DNA of 64,000 bases from Paragordius varius (taxonomy: Eukaryota; Nematomorpha). The notes beneath the pieces are model-generated. The model ran no database searches and had not been told where the DNA came from. It saw nothing but the letters and a program-made list of their open reading frames with translations. Made by a program: the position numbers and the translations under genes. Of the stretch, positions 12,362 through 23,365 are shown piece after piece. The number at the start of each line of letters is the position of its first letter. Position 1 is the stretch's first letter. The stretch covers positions 9,300,001 to 9,364,000 of the forward strand of contig OZ176053.1 in the NCBI GenBank assembly GCA_964247055.1, written 5' to 3'.

Positions 12362-15300
12362 ATGACAGGAAATCATACACAGACTACTGCAATAAATCAG
12401 CCTAAACTTGCAACACAATTTAACTATCGAATCGCTGGAATAAATTTTCGCCACTTGGAAGATGTTTTTATGCTAACAGCATGGATACTGCTAGTTTTCG
12501 TTGCTAAATTTGGTATCTTATTATTTATTTATAACGCCAAATTAATAAATAAATTCTATGTTGTTAATGCAATGATTTGGTTAATATATTAAGTGTAAAG
12601 TGACCAGATATTTAGAACCCTGGCGCAGTACAAAATTAAAACATACTTTGCCTATTTTTAACCGGATTTTCGGTATTTTATATTAAATAATTTTTTTCGT
12701 TACTATTTTTAAGCTCATTAGAAACAATTAAATTATTAAATTTATTAAAAATTTAATATAAATGTATGTACATATAATTATATTATATGTTATATATATG
12801 GGTATATAATAATACTAGTGTAAATCTCGTGCTGCTACGCAGCCCGAAGAAGCCCTTCGGGCTGGGGGGGGGGGGGGCTATTTGAAAAAAGTGACAAAAT
12901 GATCCACATATATGGATTATTTCGAATAGCAATTTCAAAACGGTGCATTCATACTAATATATTGTTTACTTGGGCGAAAAATAGATTCAAACAATTACTT
13001 TTGAATTATTTTTGAATAATGGCATTTTACGGGAGGAGCGGGTAAAAAGAGGGCCTTAATTTAAAAAGCGAGCCGATTATGTTTGGTGCAATCAAAAATA
13101 AGTAAACAAAAATGAAATTGAATGGTCCAACACGTTTCCAGAAAATTGTCTCAAAGACACGATTTTTGTGGACTTCTGTTTTTAAAAAAAAACGTTTTTT
13201 ACACTGGGTGGGCCCGAACTGGGGGCCTAATTCAAAAAAGGGCGAAGCTATTGTCGAGGCATTCATTAATGATCATATTTTTTCGACATTTCGATTTGAA
13301 TGGATCTACCGGTTTCCCGGAAATAGATCACCAAGCCACTACTTTCCATTTTTATATATAGATTATAATGGTATGTTTGTTTTAAAAAATGCTAATTGTC
13401 AAAAACAATATTATTACCAAATATATGGAGGGAAACAATATATCGGGTTTTTATAAGATGTTGCTGTGTAGATAAAATCATTCACACACGATCTTATGAA
13501 AGTTCTGTTCCATAGCTTTTTTAAAAAATGACTATTTGACAGCAGGTAAAACTATGCGTTGATGAAAAAAAGATAGGTGAATGGATAGAAAATTATTTAA
13601 ATGCCGACTTTGCTACAGTGTAAAATTCAAAAATAATTCAAATAGTTTCGAGTCTACCCAATTAATGGTATATGACGTGACATATTAAAAAATAATTATT
13701 TTTTTATAATAGTAATAATATCTTAAAATAATAAATATATATTTTTCAGATTTATGTAATTGTCCCAATAATTTATGGTTTTGCGAAATTTTATCTAAAA
13801 AAGCTTCACAATTTTCTTCTGTATTTTTGATTATTACAATTGCTTTCAAGGTATCTATTGTGAGTTGTGTTTTTTCCGTAGTCCATATTTTGTTTATAAG
13901 AAAAGGCACGGAAAAGAAAATTAAAATGAGAATTAATAAAAAAATTATTATGTGTGTGTGTATGTGTGTGTGTATGTGTGCCAAAATTAAAATAGGTCTA
14001 TAGATTTGTTTATGCACAAAAGAATGAAAAGAAAACTGGATACAATTTAAAGTTTAGGGAAGCAAAAAATTAAGGAACATACCTCCCACCCAAAACATAA
14101 AAAAGTTGTTTTTTTCCTAGAAAAAAAGGGTTATATCGAAACCAAATATAATGAATTTAAATAATATGTTGCGGTAATACAAAAATTTTCCGTTTGATAA
14201 TTATAATTAAAGTAAACTCAAACAAAATTTAATTAAGCTGAAACCTATATGAAACAAAAATGAATTTTCAAAAGATCAAATTACTAAAATATTAATTTAT
14301 TTTGTGTTTATTTTTGAGGTCGCTTTTGCGGAAGCCCTCAGTGAAAGGTTGGCCTAAATCTGGAATCAGATATTGATAGTTCTGCCATTTCGCGAATGGC
14401 TGCATTTATAAGCGATTTGACCGGTCCAAAACCCAACTCATTTATAATTAGAGCAAAAAATAAAATATTGAAATTAAAGGCCAGAGTTTTTTAGAGCAAA
14501 AAAAACCATTTATTTATTTTAACTAAGGGTACTCTATCGAATTCTACAAACAAAACTTGTATAAATAATTGGTAATTAAAACATATTTATAAAAAAATTA
14601 TTTCAAAAAGCAGTACAAAAGTCAGCGCAGTACGGGCGCGGTTATTTTTCAAAAACCCAGTACTGTACTGCGAAAAACAGCCTATCTGGTCACTTTAATT
14701 AAGTGAAAAAATTATTTTGAAAAAATCTTTAGTTGTGATGCACTCATTCTTTTTTATGTGACGAATTACCGTGGATGAACTAAGGCTTACACGAAAAAAT
14801 ATTGGGATACACGATATAAAAATAGGCTTTTTTCATTTTATTATAACTACGGGCCTGCTCTTTCACGAAAGATAAAAGAAAATCGAAGACGGCTGCGATA
14901 CGCAAAGGGCCACATTTATCTCATGTTAAGATAACTTAGGAGAATGATAACTTTTTATGTTTTTATTCATATAGGGTATAATCTCTCACCTAAGCTGTCC
15001 GAAAACATTCCGGAATCATGTGTTATCTTGCTTTTGGGCATTATTTCAGGCATCGTTTTGTTTTTTTCTCAATTAAGCAACGTAAAGTATACAATTTCAA
15101 CCCAGGTGTTTTTCTTAATACTACTGCCAACATACGTATTTAATATCGGCTATTTTATGCAAATCGGCCCCTTTTTCAAAAACATTGGAATTATTTTGGT
15201 TCTATCGGTTGTTGGAACTGTTTGGAATACTGTTTCGATTGGCATTGGATTATGGGTGATCGGGGAATATGGTAAAACATTTTTTATCGTTGATGGTGAT

Positions 15301-18300
15301 ATTTCAAGTTTTAGCCAATATCATATAATATACTAATTTTTAATCAAATAATTTTTTATTTAAGATTATGAAAATCATATTGTCTTTTTCCTACCCAATA
15401 TAATTTGATTTGATAACACAACAAGAAACTGTAACAATTGTTAATTCACATTTAAACTAAATCAAAAAACTACGGAAAAATTATTTAATTAAAAATTAAG
15501 TATTTTAAAACATTGGAATTTAATTTAACTTATTATATATATATATACAATCGACAATTTTGTTTTAATATTTTTATTAAAATATAATTATAGTTTCTAA
15601 CCATCGCTTTATCATAATCTATTCAATTTTATTAAATGCAATTAGAACAATATATTGGATTGACGAAAACAAAATAAACTTTTAGGTTTAACCGGAGTCA
15701 ATATCCCTGCTCTTCATTGTCTTTTGTATGCCAGCTTGATGTCTGCGGTTGATCCTGTCACTATCATGAGCGTTTTCAATGATGATCATGTGAATGAAGC
15801 TTTAAACACTATAGCTTTTGGTGAATCCCTTATAAATGATGGTGTGGCTATAGTAAGATATTTAATTTAATCCATAAAAAAGATTCGCTATTTAAAAATC
15901 AGAATTTCATTTTATGTAATCAAATGAATTTAAGCTAATCCAGATTGCAAATTGGCTACTAACCCTATCAATATAATTAAAATTATTTTTTAAAAAATGT
16001 TTATGTTCTTAAACTAACCTATTGAAAATTTAATTATATTTTATTTTTAATTTCTTGAATTAAATGGTAACTGTTAACACGCGAAATGGAAAGAATTGTT
16101 ACATAAGCCACTAGTACTACAAGTCTTTGTAAAAAATTTATTAAAGGTTAGAATTATAAATCTTATCTCTATATAATAAAGAATACGTAAATTTTACATA
16201 TGCTTTAAGGCCTTAAACTTTAGATGTTTATGATTCCCGATAAAAGATCTTTTTTGGTATAATAGCAGATTTATCAGTCTAATTAATGTAGTGTTTAAGT
16301 TAATTATTTTTTGTTGCTCCCGGGGTCAAAGCCCGGAGCGAAACCAAATCCTTCTTAAACAATTTAGCCACGATAAGAGTATAAAATGTGAAACAGCTAG
16401 TTTTTTTAAAGCCGTTTTAAAAAAATAAATCGGTTTTAATATTTAACATTGTTAGAAACACCAAATTTCCAGGTATCTGATAATTTATCTACTTGTGTAA
16501 ATTCAATTAAAAAGTTATATTGTTACCTTACAAACATATATTTTTGTTTAAAAAATATAAAAAGTAGGATTCTATTAACTATTTAAAAAAAAATATATTT
16601 GAAAAGGTTTGAAACTGCGAATGTTTTACCAACAAAATGAATCCGCTGTAATCCCATGTCTAAAATGATTTATTATTTAGGTACTATTCAGAATTATTGG
16701 TTCATACAGTGAAATTGGTTTAGTAACGAAACGTGATATATTGTTCGGTGTCATTTCTTTTTTCGTGATTTCTTTTGCTAGCACAATCATTGGGATCATT
16801 TTTGGCCTATTCGCAGGATGGATTACTAGGTAAACTAATATAAGGTCTTCGAACCGGAACCTTATGGAACCGAAATCCGGTTCCGTTGGAGCGGAACCAA
16901 CCCGGTTTTTTTCTCAGGAATCACTCCGGATCTGGTTCCAAAATCTCAACCAGCCCGGTTCCAACCGTCTAGGAACCAATTCAGTTCCCCTTCCACCTCC
17001 AACAAAGTGTCCTATGATATTTTCTTATCCATTTTAAATGGAATTACCATGTTGACAATTTTTTTGTACACCTTACCTTAAAGACTTGAGAAACACAAAC
17101 ATATTACGTAGTTTTTTAATCTAAAAATTATGAACAATATCATAAAAATTTATTAATCTATTAACAAACCAATAACTATACTATAGTGTCCTTAATCAGT
17201 CACCCATAACGGAAAAATGAGCCACATTATATATCAGAGACCGAGGTCCACGGACCGCATGAACCCCTTAATATTCTTTTAATCACGTATTGAATAATAT
17301 CAAATATCATGTAAGGTTATATTAAGGGTACATATTACGGCTCATAACATGGAGAAAAACTTTCTCACGCTAAATTTAGTTTCAGAAGAAATAGTCCAAT
17401 GACCGAATTGCTTGGTATAATCCTTTTTTAAACAATACAAAACACTTATTACCTATCTTTGTACTTATGCGTTTGGCTATTTAATTATTCTAATTGTGTT
17501 TGATTACCACTGCAGATATTTTGGTTTATATTATTTTAAAATGTGAAAACATTTAATGAAAGTCAGAAACCAAAATGGACCGGTTTCAGATGTAAAGAAC
17601 CGGTTGCGGAACCCTTAATCTTTAAGGAATTAACCCAGATCTGGTTATAGTTGCTCGGAAACCACCCCGGTTGATTTTTAAATTCTTAGGAGCCACGCCG
17701 ATTTCGGTTTAAACCGTCCAGGAACCAACCTGGTTCCGGTTACACTTTTTTGAATTGGTTCGAAGCCCTGATACATATATCTTTATAACATTCAAAACTT
17801 TGATAATAAACACATCTTTACCAAATTCCACACAGTTTAAAACCACACATAATTTTGCTAAAATCTTTATTGAAGGATTTTTAGTTAGAAGTTTAACAAG
17901 CATGTATAGTCCCTTACCTTTGTGCGCAAAATCGGGAGGTGAAATAAATATTCTGATATAATATGTATATATACATATATTCTCATTTTTAATTATCAGA
18001 ATTATCATGGTACTTTTAATTTTGGGCTTTACAAATGATAAAGAAAGTCAATAGTACTTTAGTAGTGGTTCCTCCATATGAAAAATAGCAAATGTAGCCA
18101 TGCTAAATAAAATTTTTGGTAAATGGTAAATGCTACATTTATAAAAATATCATTAAATAATTTACTATATTAAAACAGAAGAACAATATTTTTATAATAA
18201 TTTTTAGGGCTTCAAAGTCTTAAATTTTTGGCATACTCAAAAGAATGAGCTAGTTAGACGAGAAGAATTATGATATGCTAAATTAGATTATGTCAACAAA

Positions 18301-21300
18301 TATTATATTTTTGAAACTTATTTCATGGTATATTAAAGCATGGAAAGTTTATAGCATAGATACATTTACAATTCAAATTCACCCATGAACAATTTAAATT
18401 CATTCTTGAACAATTCAAAATCCTAAAAATAAATTATGTTTTTTCGGGCTCGTATAACTCAGCATTAATAAGAAATATATTCTTATGGCATAGTTTATTA
18501 TTTTTTCAGTATTAATTGTAAACGAAATTTCATTTTATAAAAATATAATCAAATATAGGTAGTTTTTGATCTTGAAAAAAAACTTAATTTATTTTATGGT
18601 GAATTTAAAATGTTTAAGGGTGAATTTGAATTGTTTAAGGGTGAATTTGAACTGTAAATGGTACATTATAAAAACCCTTTTTTATAATATAGTGACGATA
18701 ACATTTTTATTAGTAGAATTTTGATTAGCAAATCTTTTCATCTGCAAATTTAAATTAATGTTTTCACAAAATTTTACTTAAATTTAAAGACGACCAAATG
18801 TTTTAAAGAAACGTTCAGCGTTAGGAATTTTATAGAAAAGTGTTTCCAATCTCTTAAAGTGTTCTTATACCGATGACACTATGCTAAGATTTCGTGTCAA
18901 AAAAATTGCTAAAATTTCATATCAAAATAATTGTTAAAATATTTATCAAATATTTTTTATTTTTTATCGCAAATTCTCGGTATTTTTGCGGTTTTATAAA
19001 TTTAGCTTTTATTTGAGGAGGACAAAAATTTGAGACTTTTGAACTATAAATATTGTTCCCTTAAATATATTATATAATAAATTTTAATATATTTGGAATG
19101 AAGTATTTATCTTTCATAAAAAGTTTTTAGCAAAATGTGAAGTGTTAATAACTTTCTCAAAGTACCACAAGAGTCCTGAGACATTTAGGTACAAGAACTC
19201 ATATGAGAAATTAATAATACTAACTCTAAAAAAGTATATTTAAATTTATCTTTTAATTTTAAAGGAAGATCTCAAAACATTTTACTAAATTAATATATTT
19301 AGATATACGAATGCATTACCAACTTCCGAACCAATCTTCGTTTTACTCTTGGCTTATTTGTCATATCTGTTAACTGAAATCTTCACATTTTCTGGAACTT
19401 TATCGTATATATTTTATTTTATTAAATTAATTCTTCTGATTTACTAGTTGTGACAATTTTTCTCTTAGAATAATGTTTTGTGGAATAATGATGCGCAAAT
19501 TGGTAGAAGCCAATATTTCACCAAAGTCAATTTTAACCATAAATTATATAATAAAAACAGCAAGCGCTGCCTGTGAAAGCATAATAATTTTATTCCTTGG
19601 TCTGCTACTAATATTGGATGAGCATGCATGGAACACTGCCTTTGCGTTATTTACACTGCTTTTTTGCTTCGCTTCTAGAGCCATTGGTAATTTCTATTAT
19701 TAATTCTTATAGATTAAAAATTAGAATAAAATTTGAGAATAGAGGGCACTAACGGATACAGTAATTTAGGATTTGACAGTATGATATTATAAAACTGCGC
19801 GCAAAATCGTAGGAGGGTGTAAAAAATATCTTGTTTAAATAAGTAACTTCTGATAGACAAAAAAATTAATCTATCAGGATCACATGGTGCCTTTTATTTT
19901 GGGCCCCACAAGTGGATTAAGACAGTTGTTTCTACTTTTGTGGTAATTTTCCATATCAAAGTCGCAAAATTAGCGCACATTAATATTTTTTGGTAAAAAA
20001 CTAAATTTACTTAAAAAATATTATTAAATTATATTATAAACTATAATTAATAAACTAAGTATTTAGGTGTTGTTTACAAATTTTTCAGTTATATTTAACC
20101 TTTTGTTCACAAGCACCACCCTTATCCCAAAAAAAAACAAAGTAAAATTTAAATTTATTTAATATTATTATGTGTTTTATCCAAAATTTGATGTATTAAG
20201 TTTAGCAAAGTATTTAATAGTTAAATCATGTTTCAACTCAAATGCTTCTTTCCATAGTTCTATCGGAATAGTTTTTACATCAAATGTAAGATTATTAATT
20301 GTTCCATTTAGGTAAACTAACAAAAATATTTAGCAAATTTATCCACTAGAAATTACAAATGATCAACTATTGAATTTATAACAAGTGTATTAATATATAT
20401 ATAATGAACTTGTAGGTCAAATTAAAGGTCAGAAACCGAGCTAATTCATAATTTCCGCTTCTAAAATCCATTAACGCAGTTTTATAAATGAACCTTGTAC
20501 TGATATAATATAATGATTGCTGTTTTAGATATAAATTCTTATTCTAAGAAATATAGGAGTATTTAATTGAAAATCTGAATCGAAAAATCATGATAGAGTT
20601 CCAATTTGTCTTGATGTCCAAAACAATGATTACTTCGTTTTACAATTTATATAGACTCCGTAAAATATTCCCCTTAGATTAAATATATTAAATTAACCAA
20701 TTATCAAACAATAGCAAGTTTAGGCTTATTAACATTATTTATGGTTGTTACTCCAAAAATTTCGCGCCACCTTTTTTCTACAGCCCTTTTTAGGAACCAT
20801 TGCTTTAAGATATTATTAAGATTTTATATAATTCGATGAGACTGTCTCCCCTTAGAAGGAATAAAAAATAGCACATCTTCAAATATATTTTAAATATAAA
20901 TTGTGTTTTTTACAAATCACCAAAATTTGATAGTTAACTAACCTTTAAATTAAATGAGATGATTGATAAAAACGTTTAGTATCATCAAATTATATAGAAT
21001 TTTTTTTATATCTTAAAGCAGGGGTGACCAATACGCGATCTGCAGGCCGCATGCGGCCCTCCGAAATATATATGCAACCCGAGCATTATTTGTAAAAAGT
21101 GGTATTATTTACAGTCATATATTAATTTAAAATAATACTTATTACCCAAACATTTGTCAAATGCGGCCTGTCAGTTTTTTACACAAAAATGCGGCCCTCC
21201 TAGCCATTTGTGTTGGACACTCTGTCTTAAAGTGTTTATGCCAATAATATTTTTTGTTTTACATGTATGGCAATAATTACATTAATTCATATTGTATCTA

Positions 21301-23036
21301 TAATCCTCTTCAATCCTTTTCAACATAAAAATTGTTTAATAGACACCTGAAAAATCTATATTTCCCTTTCGTTTTATGTATGTTGTTTTAATTTATATAA
21401 TGATAAGAAACGAGACGGGTAAAACAAAGTTAGAAACTGGTCATGAAATCCAAGAAGTGGTTATCACTTATTTTCGTAACCAGCCCATTCCACCAATTTA
21501 GTTCTGGTTCCAAAATTTGGAAAACCAGCCTGTTTTTTAAAAAAATTTATAAACCAGCCTTTCTGGTTTTTTAGCGTTTATGAATCACGCTAAATAAAGC
21601 AATTTTTCCGGGTATGTTTTAAGCTTTGATATATGAGCCCTTTTCTGACACTTTAGTTTTTTAAATAATGCATTTCAAAAAAAAATAATTTACCAAAAAT
21701 ACTAAACAATTTAATTTTGTTTTGCGCGTTAAAATGTTTTTTTTTCAAATTATTATTGCAATATTAATTTATATAGGTATTCTAATAATTGTACCTTGGC
21801 TCAATCACTATCGCGAGGATAAGCTCAATAAATTAGATATTTTAATTTTGATTTACGGTGAATTGCAGAGCTCATTTTCGTTTGCCTTAGCACTACTTTT
21901 AGATGAAGATGTTCTAGGCCAACATGTACAACAAATGTTTGTAACCACGACAATCTTTATAGTCATATTTGCGTCCTATATTCAAGTAAAATGATACGAT
22001 ATGTTATTATGTATTTTTTGAACACATATCGAGTTTTTAGAACAGGGGCGTCAACATACCGCCTGTGGGCCGCATGCAGCAGCGACATTGAGCGTTGCCT
22101 GCGTTAATACCAAATTGAAATTGATATTTATTCTTTGTTAAATATCTATTTATCTTGTTAAAATTAAATAAACTTGATACATTTCCCCAACAAATAATAT
22201 TGTTAATTGCTCTCTTCTTAATTTACTCAGAAAATTATATTTGCTGCTTCAATTACTAAACACTATTGATAGTTAGGTAAAGAGTTAAATTAATTTGTTG
22301 CCCACTTAATATTAATTAATTAGAATATCCTAGAAAACGATCGGATATTTGTTTATATTTTTTGAAAATGCGGCTCGCGAAGCCATTTTAGGCACACCTT
22401 ATTACGAATCACATTTAATCTTACTCATTTCTTTTAGAGTAAACCAGGGGTGTCCAAAACAAATGATTTTGTAGACCGTTCTATTAACCTAAAAATCAGC
22501 GAGCTCTTTCGCTGTATATGTGGGCATTCCTGAATGATTTAAGATTTCAAACATAAGACTTTAAAATGCAAATACAATATCAATTTTTAGTTCTTGCACT
22601 TATAAAAAAAATGTTTAGTAAATATCAATTTTACTGAGATTTTGAGAGTTATCCAAATTGCGGATTTAATTTTGCTCGGGCCGCACAGAATCGCGGAGGG
22701 CCTTATGTGGCACGTAGGCCACATGGTTTTTAGTTATTAAGAAAACTAAAGATACGCAAATATAATTTGTCTGTTTGCCTAAAATTGTTATATTAATTTA
22801 AGTAAAAAAACGAAGAACATGTTTGCTCTCACACATACACACCCACTACTCTATTAACAATTTCAAAAATCATATAACTAATAATATAGTTATTTACCTA
22901 CAAAATTCAATAGATAAAACTTTTACTTTGACAGGGCTTGACAATCCGTCCTTTGGTTAAGCTGATTAGAATTTGGGAAAGTCCGCATGAAGAAACATTG
23001 AATAGCATTATATTTACACAAGTTATATATATGTAA
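12362..23036 (+). CDS. Divergent Na+/H+ exchanger paralogue NHE-B, possibly inactive
   Basis: Eight exons joined by GT-AG introns in consistent phase: 12362-12512, 14975-15271, 15686-15852, 16681-16829, 19303-19404, 19469-19686, 21777-21985 and 22935-23036, giving about 464 residues. Four exons (297, 167, 102, 218 and also 209 nt) equal those of NHE-C in length. Homology is clear: RYRIAGINF-type start (YRIAGINFRHLEDVFML), [39 protein letters not shown]. Odd features: the usual LLPPIV(L)(E/D)AGYF is LLPTYVFNIGYF here, and YGGLRGA is YGELQSS, so an acidic residue and the conserved Arg are gone. There is no signal peptide, and translation stops at 23034-23036 right after the last transporter helix, without the cytosolic tail. 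The alternative donor CAA/gttata at 23022 corresponds to the NHE-C exon 8 end. No stop lies inside the eight exons. It is either a non-transporting paralogue or a young pseudogene. Confidence 0.82.
12815..13362 (-). mobile_element. Helitron, compact non-autonomous copy
   Basis: Read on the minus strand it starts TCTATATATA after a host A and ends CTAG before a host T, the Helitron rule. Near the 3' end are two hairpins: AGCCCGAAGGGCT, and GCTGCGTAGCAGC followed by ACGAGATTTACACTAG. A long G tract (12864-12877 on the plus strand) lies beside them. The body matches the copy at 60990-61568 throughout. No coding region. Nested in the hAT-like element of NHE-B intron 1. Confidence 0.8.
13951..13980. 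repeat. (TG)n microsatellite
   Basis: Short TG/TATG run inside the hAT-like element. It produces an artificial open frame on the minus strand. Confidence 0.85.
16842..17770. mobile_element. hAT-type MITE with GGTTCCGGTT-rich ends
   Basis: Ends AAGGTCTTCGAACC and, in complement, CAGGGCTTCGAACC form an inverted repeat. The outer 200 bases at each side are full of GGTTCC / GGAACC motifs, giving strong self-complementarity. Flanking octamers ACTAATAT and ATACATAT match at 5 of 8 positions. It begins only 12 bases after the donor of NHE-B exon 4. No coding capacity. Fragments of the same family lie at 21418-21590 and 57345-57440. Confidence 0.65.
17916..18235 (+). repeat. Interspersed repeat family D, copy 1
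   Basis: About 300 bases shared with 19790-20100 and 27755-28065. Common landmarks in order: a short purine-rich start, TATTCTGAT-like block, TTTTGGGC, a CCATAT block, and AAATTTTTGGTAAA followed by AAATGC. No ends, promoter or coding capacity recognised. Its class is unknown. Confidence 0.45.
18366..18670. mobile_element. Foldback family FB2, both arms present
   Basis: Left arm (18366-18460) and right arm (18575-18670) are inverted copies of each other. Each is built from two or three variants of the unit ATTCAAATTCACCCTTGAACA. The outer ends are TACAATTCAAATTCACC and GGTGAATTTGAACTGTA. The loop contains ATATTCTTATGGCATAGTTT, which is also in the copy at 39182-39426. Foldback elements are known for long inverted arms made of subrepeats. 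It lies in NHE-B intron 4. Confidence 0.65.
19790..20100 (+). repeat. Interspersed repeat family D, copy 2
   Basis: Shares TTTTATTTTGGGCC, TTTCCATAT, GCAAAATTAGCGCACAT and TTTTTGGTAAA with the copies at 17916 and 27755. It lies in NHE-B intron 6. No coding capacity. Confidence 0.45.
21019..21224. mobile_element. Short hAT MITE with perfect 8-bp target duplication
   Basis: The element starts CAGGGGTGACCAA and ends TTGGACACTCTG. It carries GCGGCC-rich blocks inside each end and is flanked by identical octamers TCTTAAAG (21011-21018 and 21225-21232). It is 206 bases long with no coding capacity. It is the best preserved member of the GCGGCC family in this window, in NHE-B intron 6. Confidence 0.85.
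21418..21590. mobile_element. Fragment of the GGTTCC MITE family
   Basis: Contains AACCAGCC / CTGGTT and TTCTGGTTCCAAAAT blocks like those in 16842-17770. No ends are preserved. It lies in NHE-B intron 6. Confidence 0.4.
22043..22400. mobile_element. Decayed hAT MITE, GCGGCC family
   Basis: Starts CAGGGGCGTCAACA with GGGCCGCATGC just inside. Ends with AATGCGGCTCGCGAAGCC and GGCACACCTT, the family's right end. It lies in NHE-B intron 7, with a diverged relative immediately downstream. No target duplication is clear. Confidence 0.6.
22445..22725. mobile_element. Decayed hAT MITE, related family
   Basis: Starts CAGGGGTGTCCAAAA. Its right part reads CGGGCCGCACAGAATCGCGG and GGCCACATGG, as in hAT MITEs with GC-rich ends. 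The right terminus is worn away. It lies in NHE-B intron 7. Confidence 0.55.
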
Positions 23037-23274
23037 AATAAAAACAAAGGGCCTGAATTATGTAACGTTTGGCATCAAAAGCGTTTTGGGACCATGTAGT
23101 ATAAAAGACAAGTATATTTAACTATTATATATGTTATTTTATTCGTATAGAACAGCTGATTATAATGTATTATTTATACAAATATTTTCATCAAAAATGT
23201 CAAATTAATTATGATTTTAAGATTGGGTTACCAATTTAATAACAATAATATAGAGTCTAAACTTTTCAGACTTA

Positions 23275-23365
23275 AATGGCACTAGACTTAGTTAGCATTC
23301 ACCTGTTCAGGGCTGACAGCTATAGTGAAATACACATGGTTTCGGGGTAATTCCTCACATATTTA
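23275..23365 (-). mobile_element. tRNA-derived SINE, fragment
   Basis: Shares the body CAGGGCTGACAG...TGGTTTCGGGG with the better copy at 48215-48360. The tRNA-related head is largely missing. It lies just beyond the NHE-B stop codon. Confidence 0.45.

Larger units (their letters stand above)
12597..14696. mobile_element. hAT-like element in NHE-B intron 1, carries a Helitron
   Basis: Terminal inverted repeats AAAGTGACCAGATA (12597-12610) and its complement TATCTGGTCACTTT (14683-14696), with further matching CGCAGTAC blocks inside each end. Flanks show TTAAGTGT on the left and TTAAGTGA on the right two bases beyond the end, an imperfect 8-bp duplication. About 2.1 kb, wholly inside NHE-B intron 1. 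No intact transposase was seen. The Helitron at 12815-13362 inserted later. Confidence 0.65.

Noticed and set aside
13112-13456. Open frames on both strands in 13027-13456 as small genes
   Set aside because: They fall in the Helitron copy and are not kept as open frames in the other copies.
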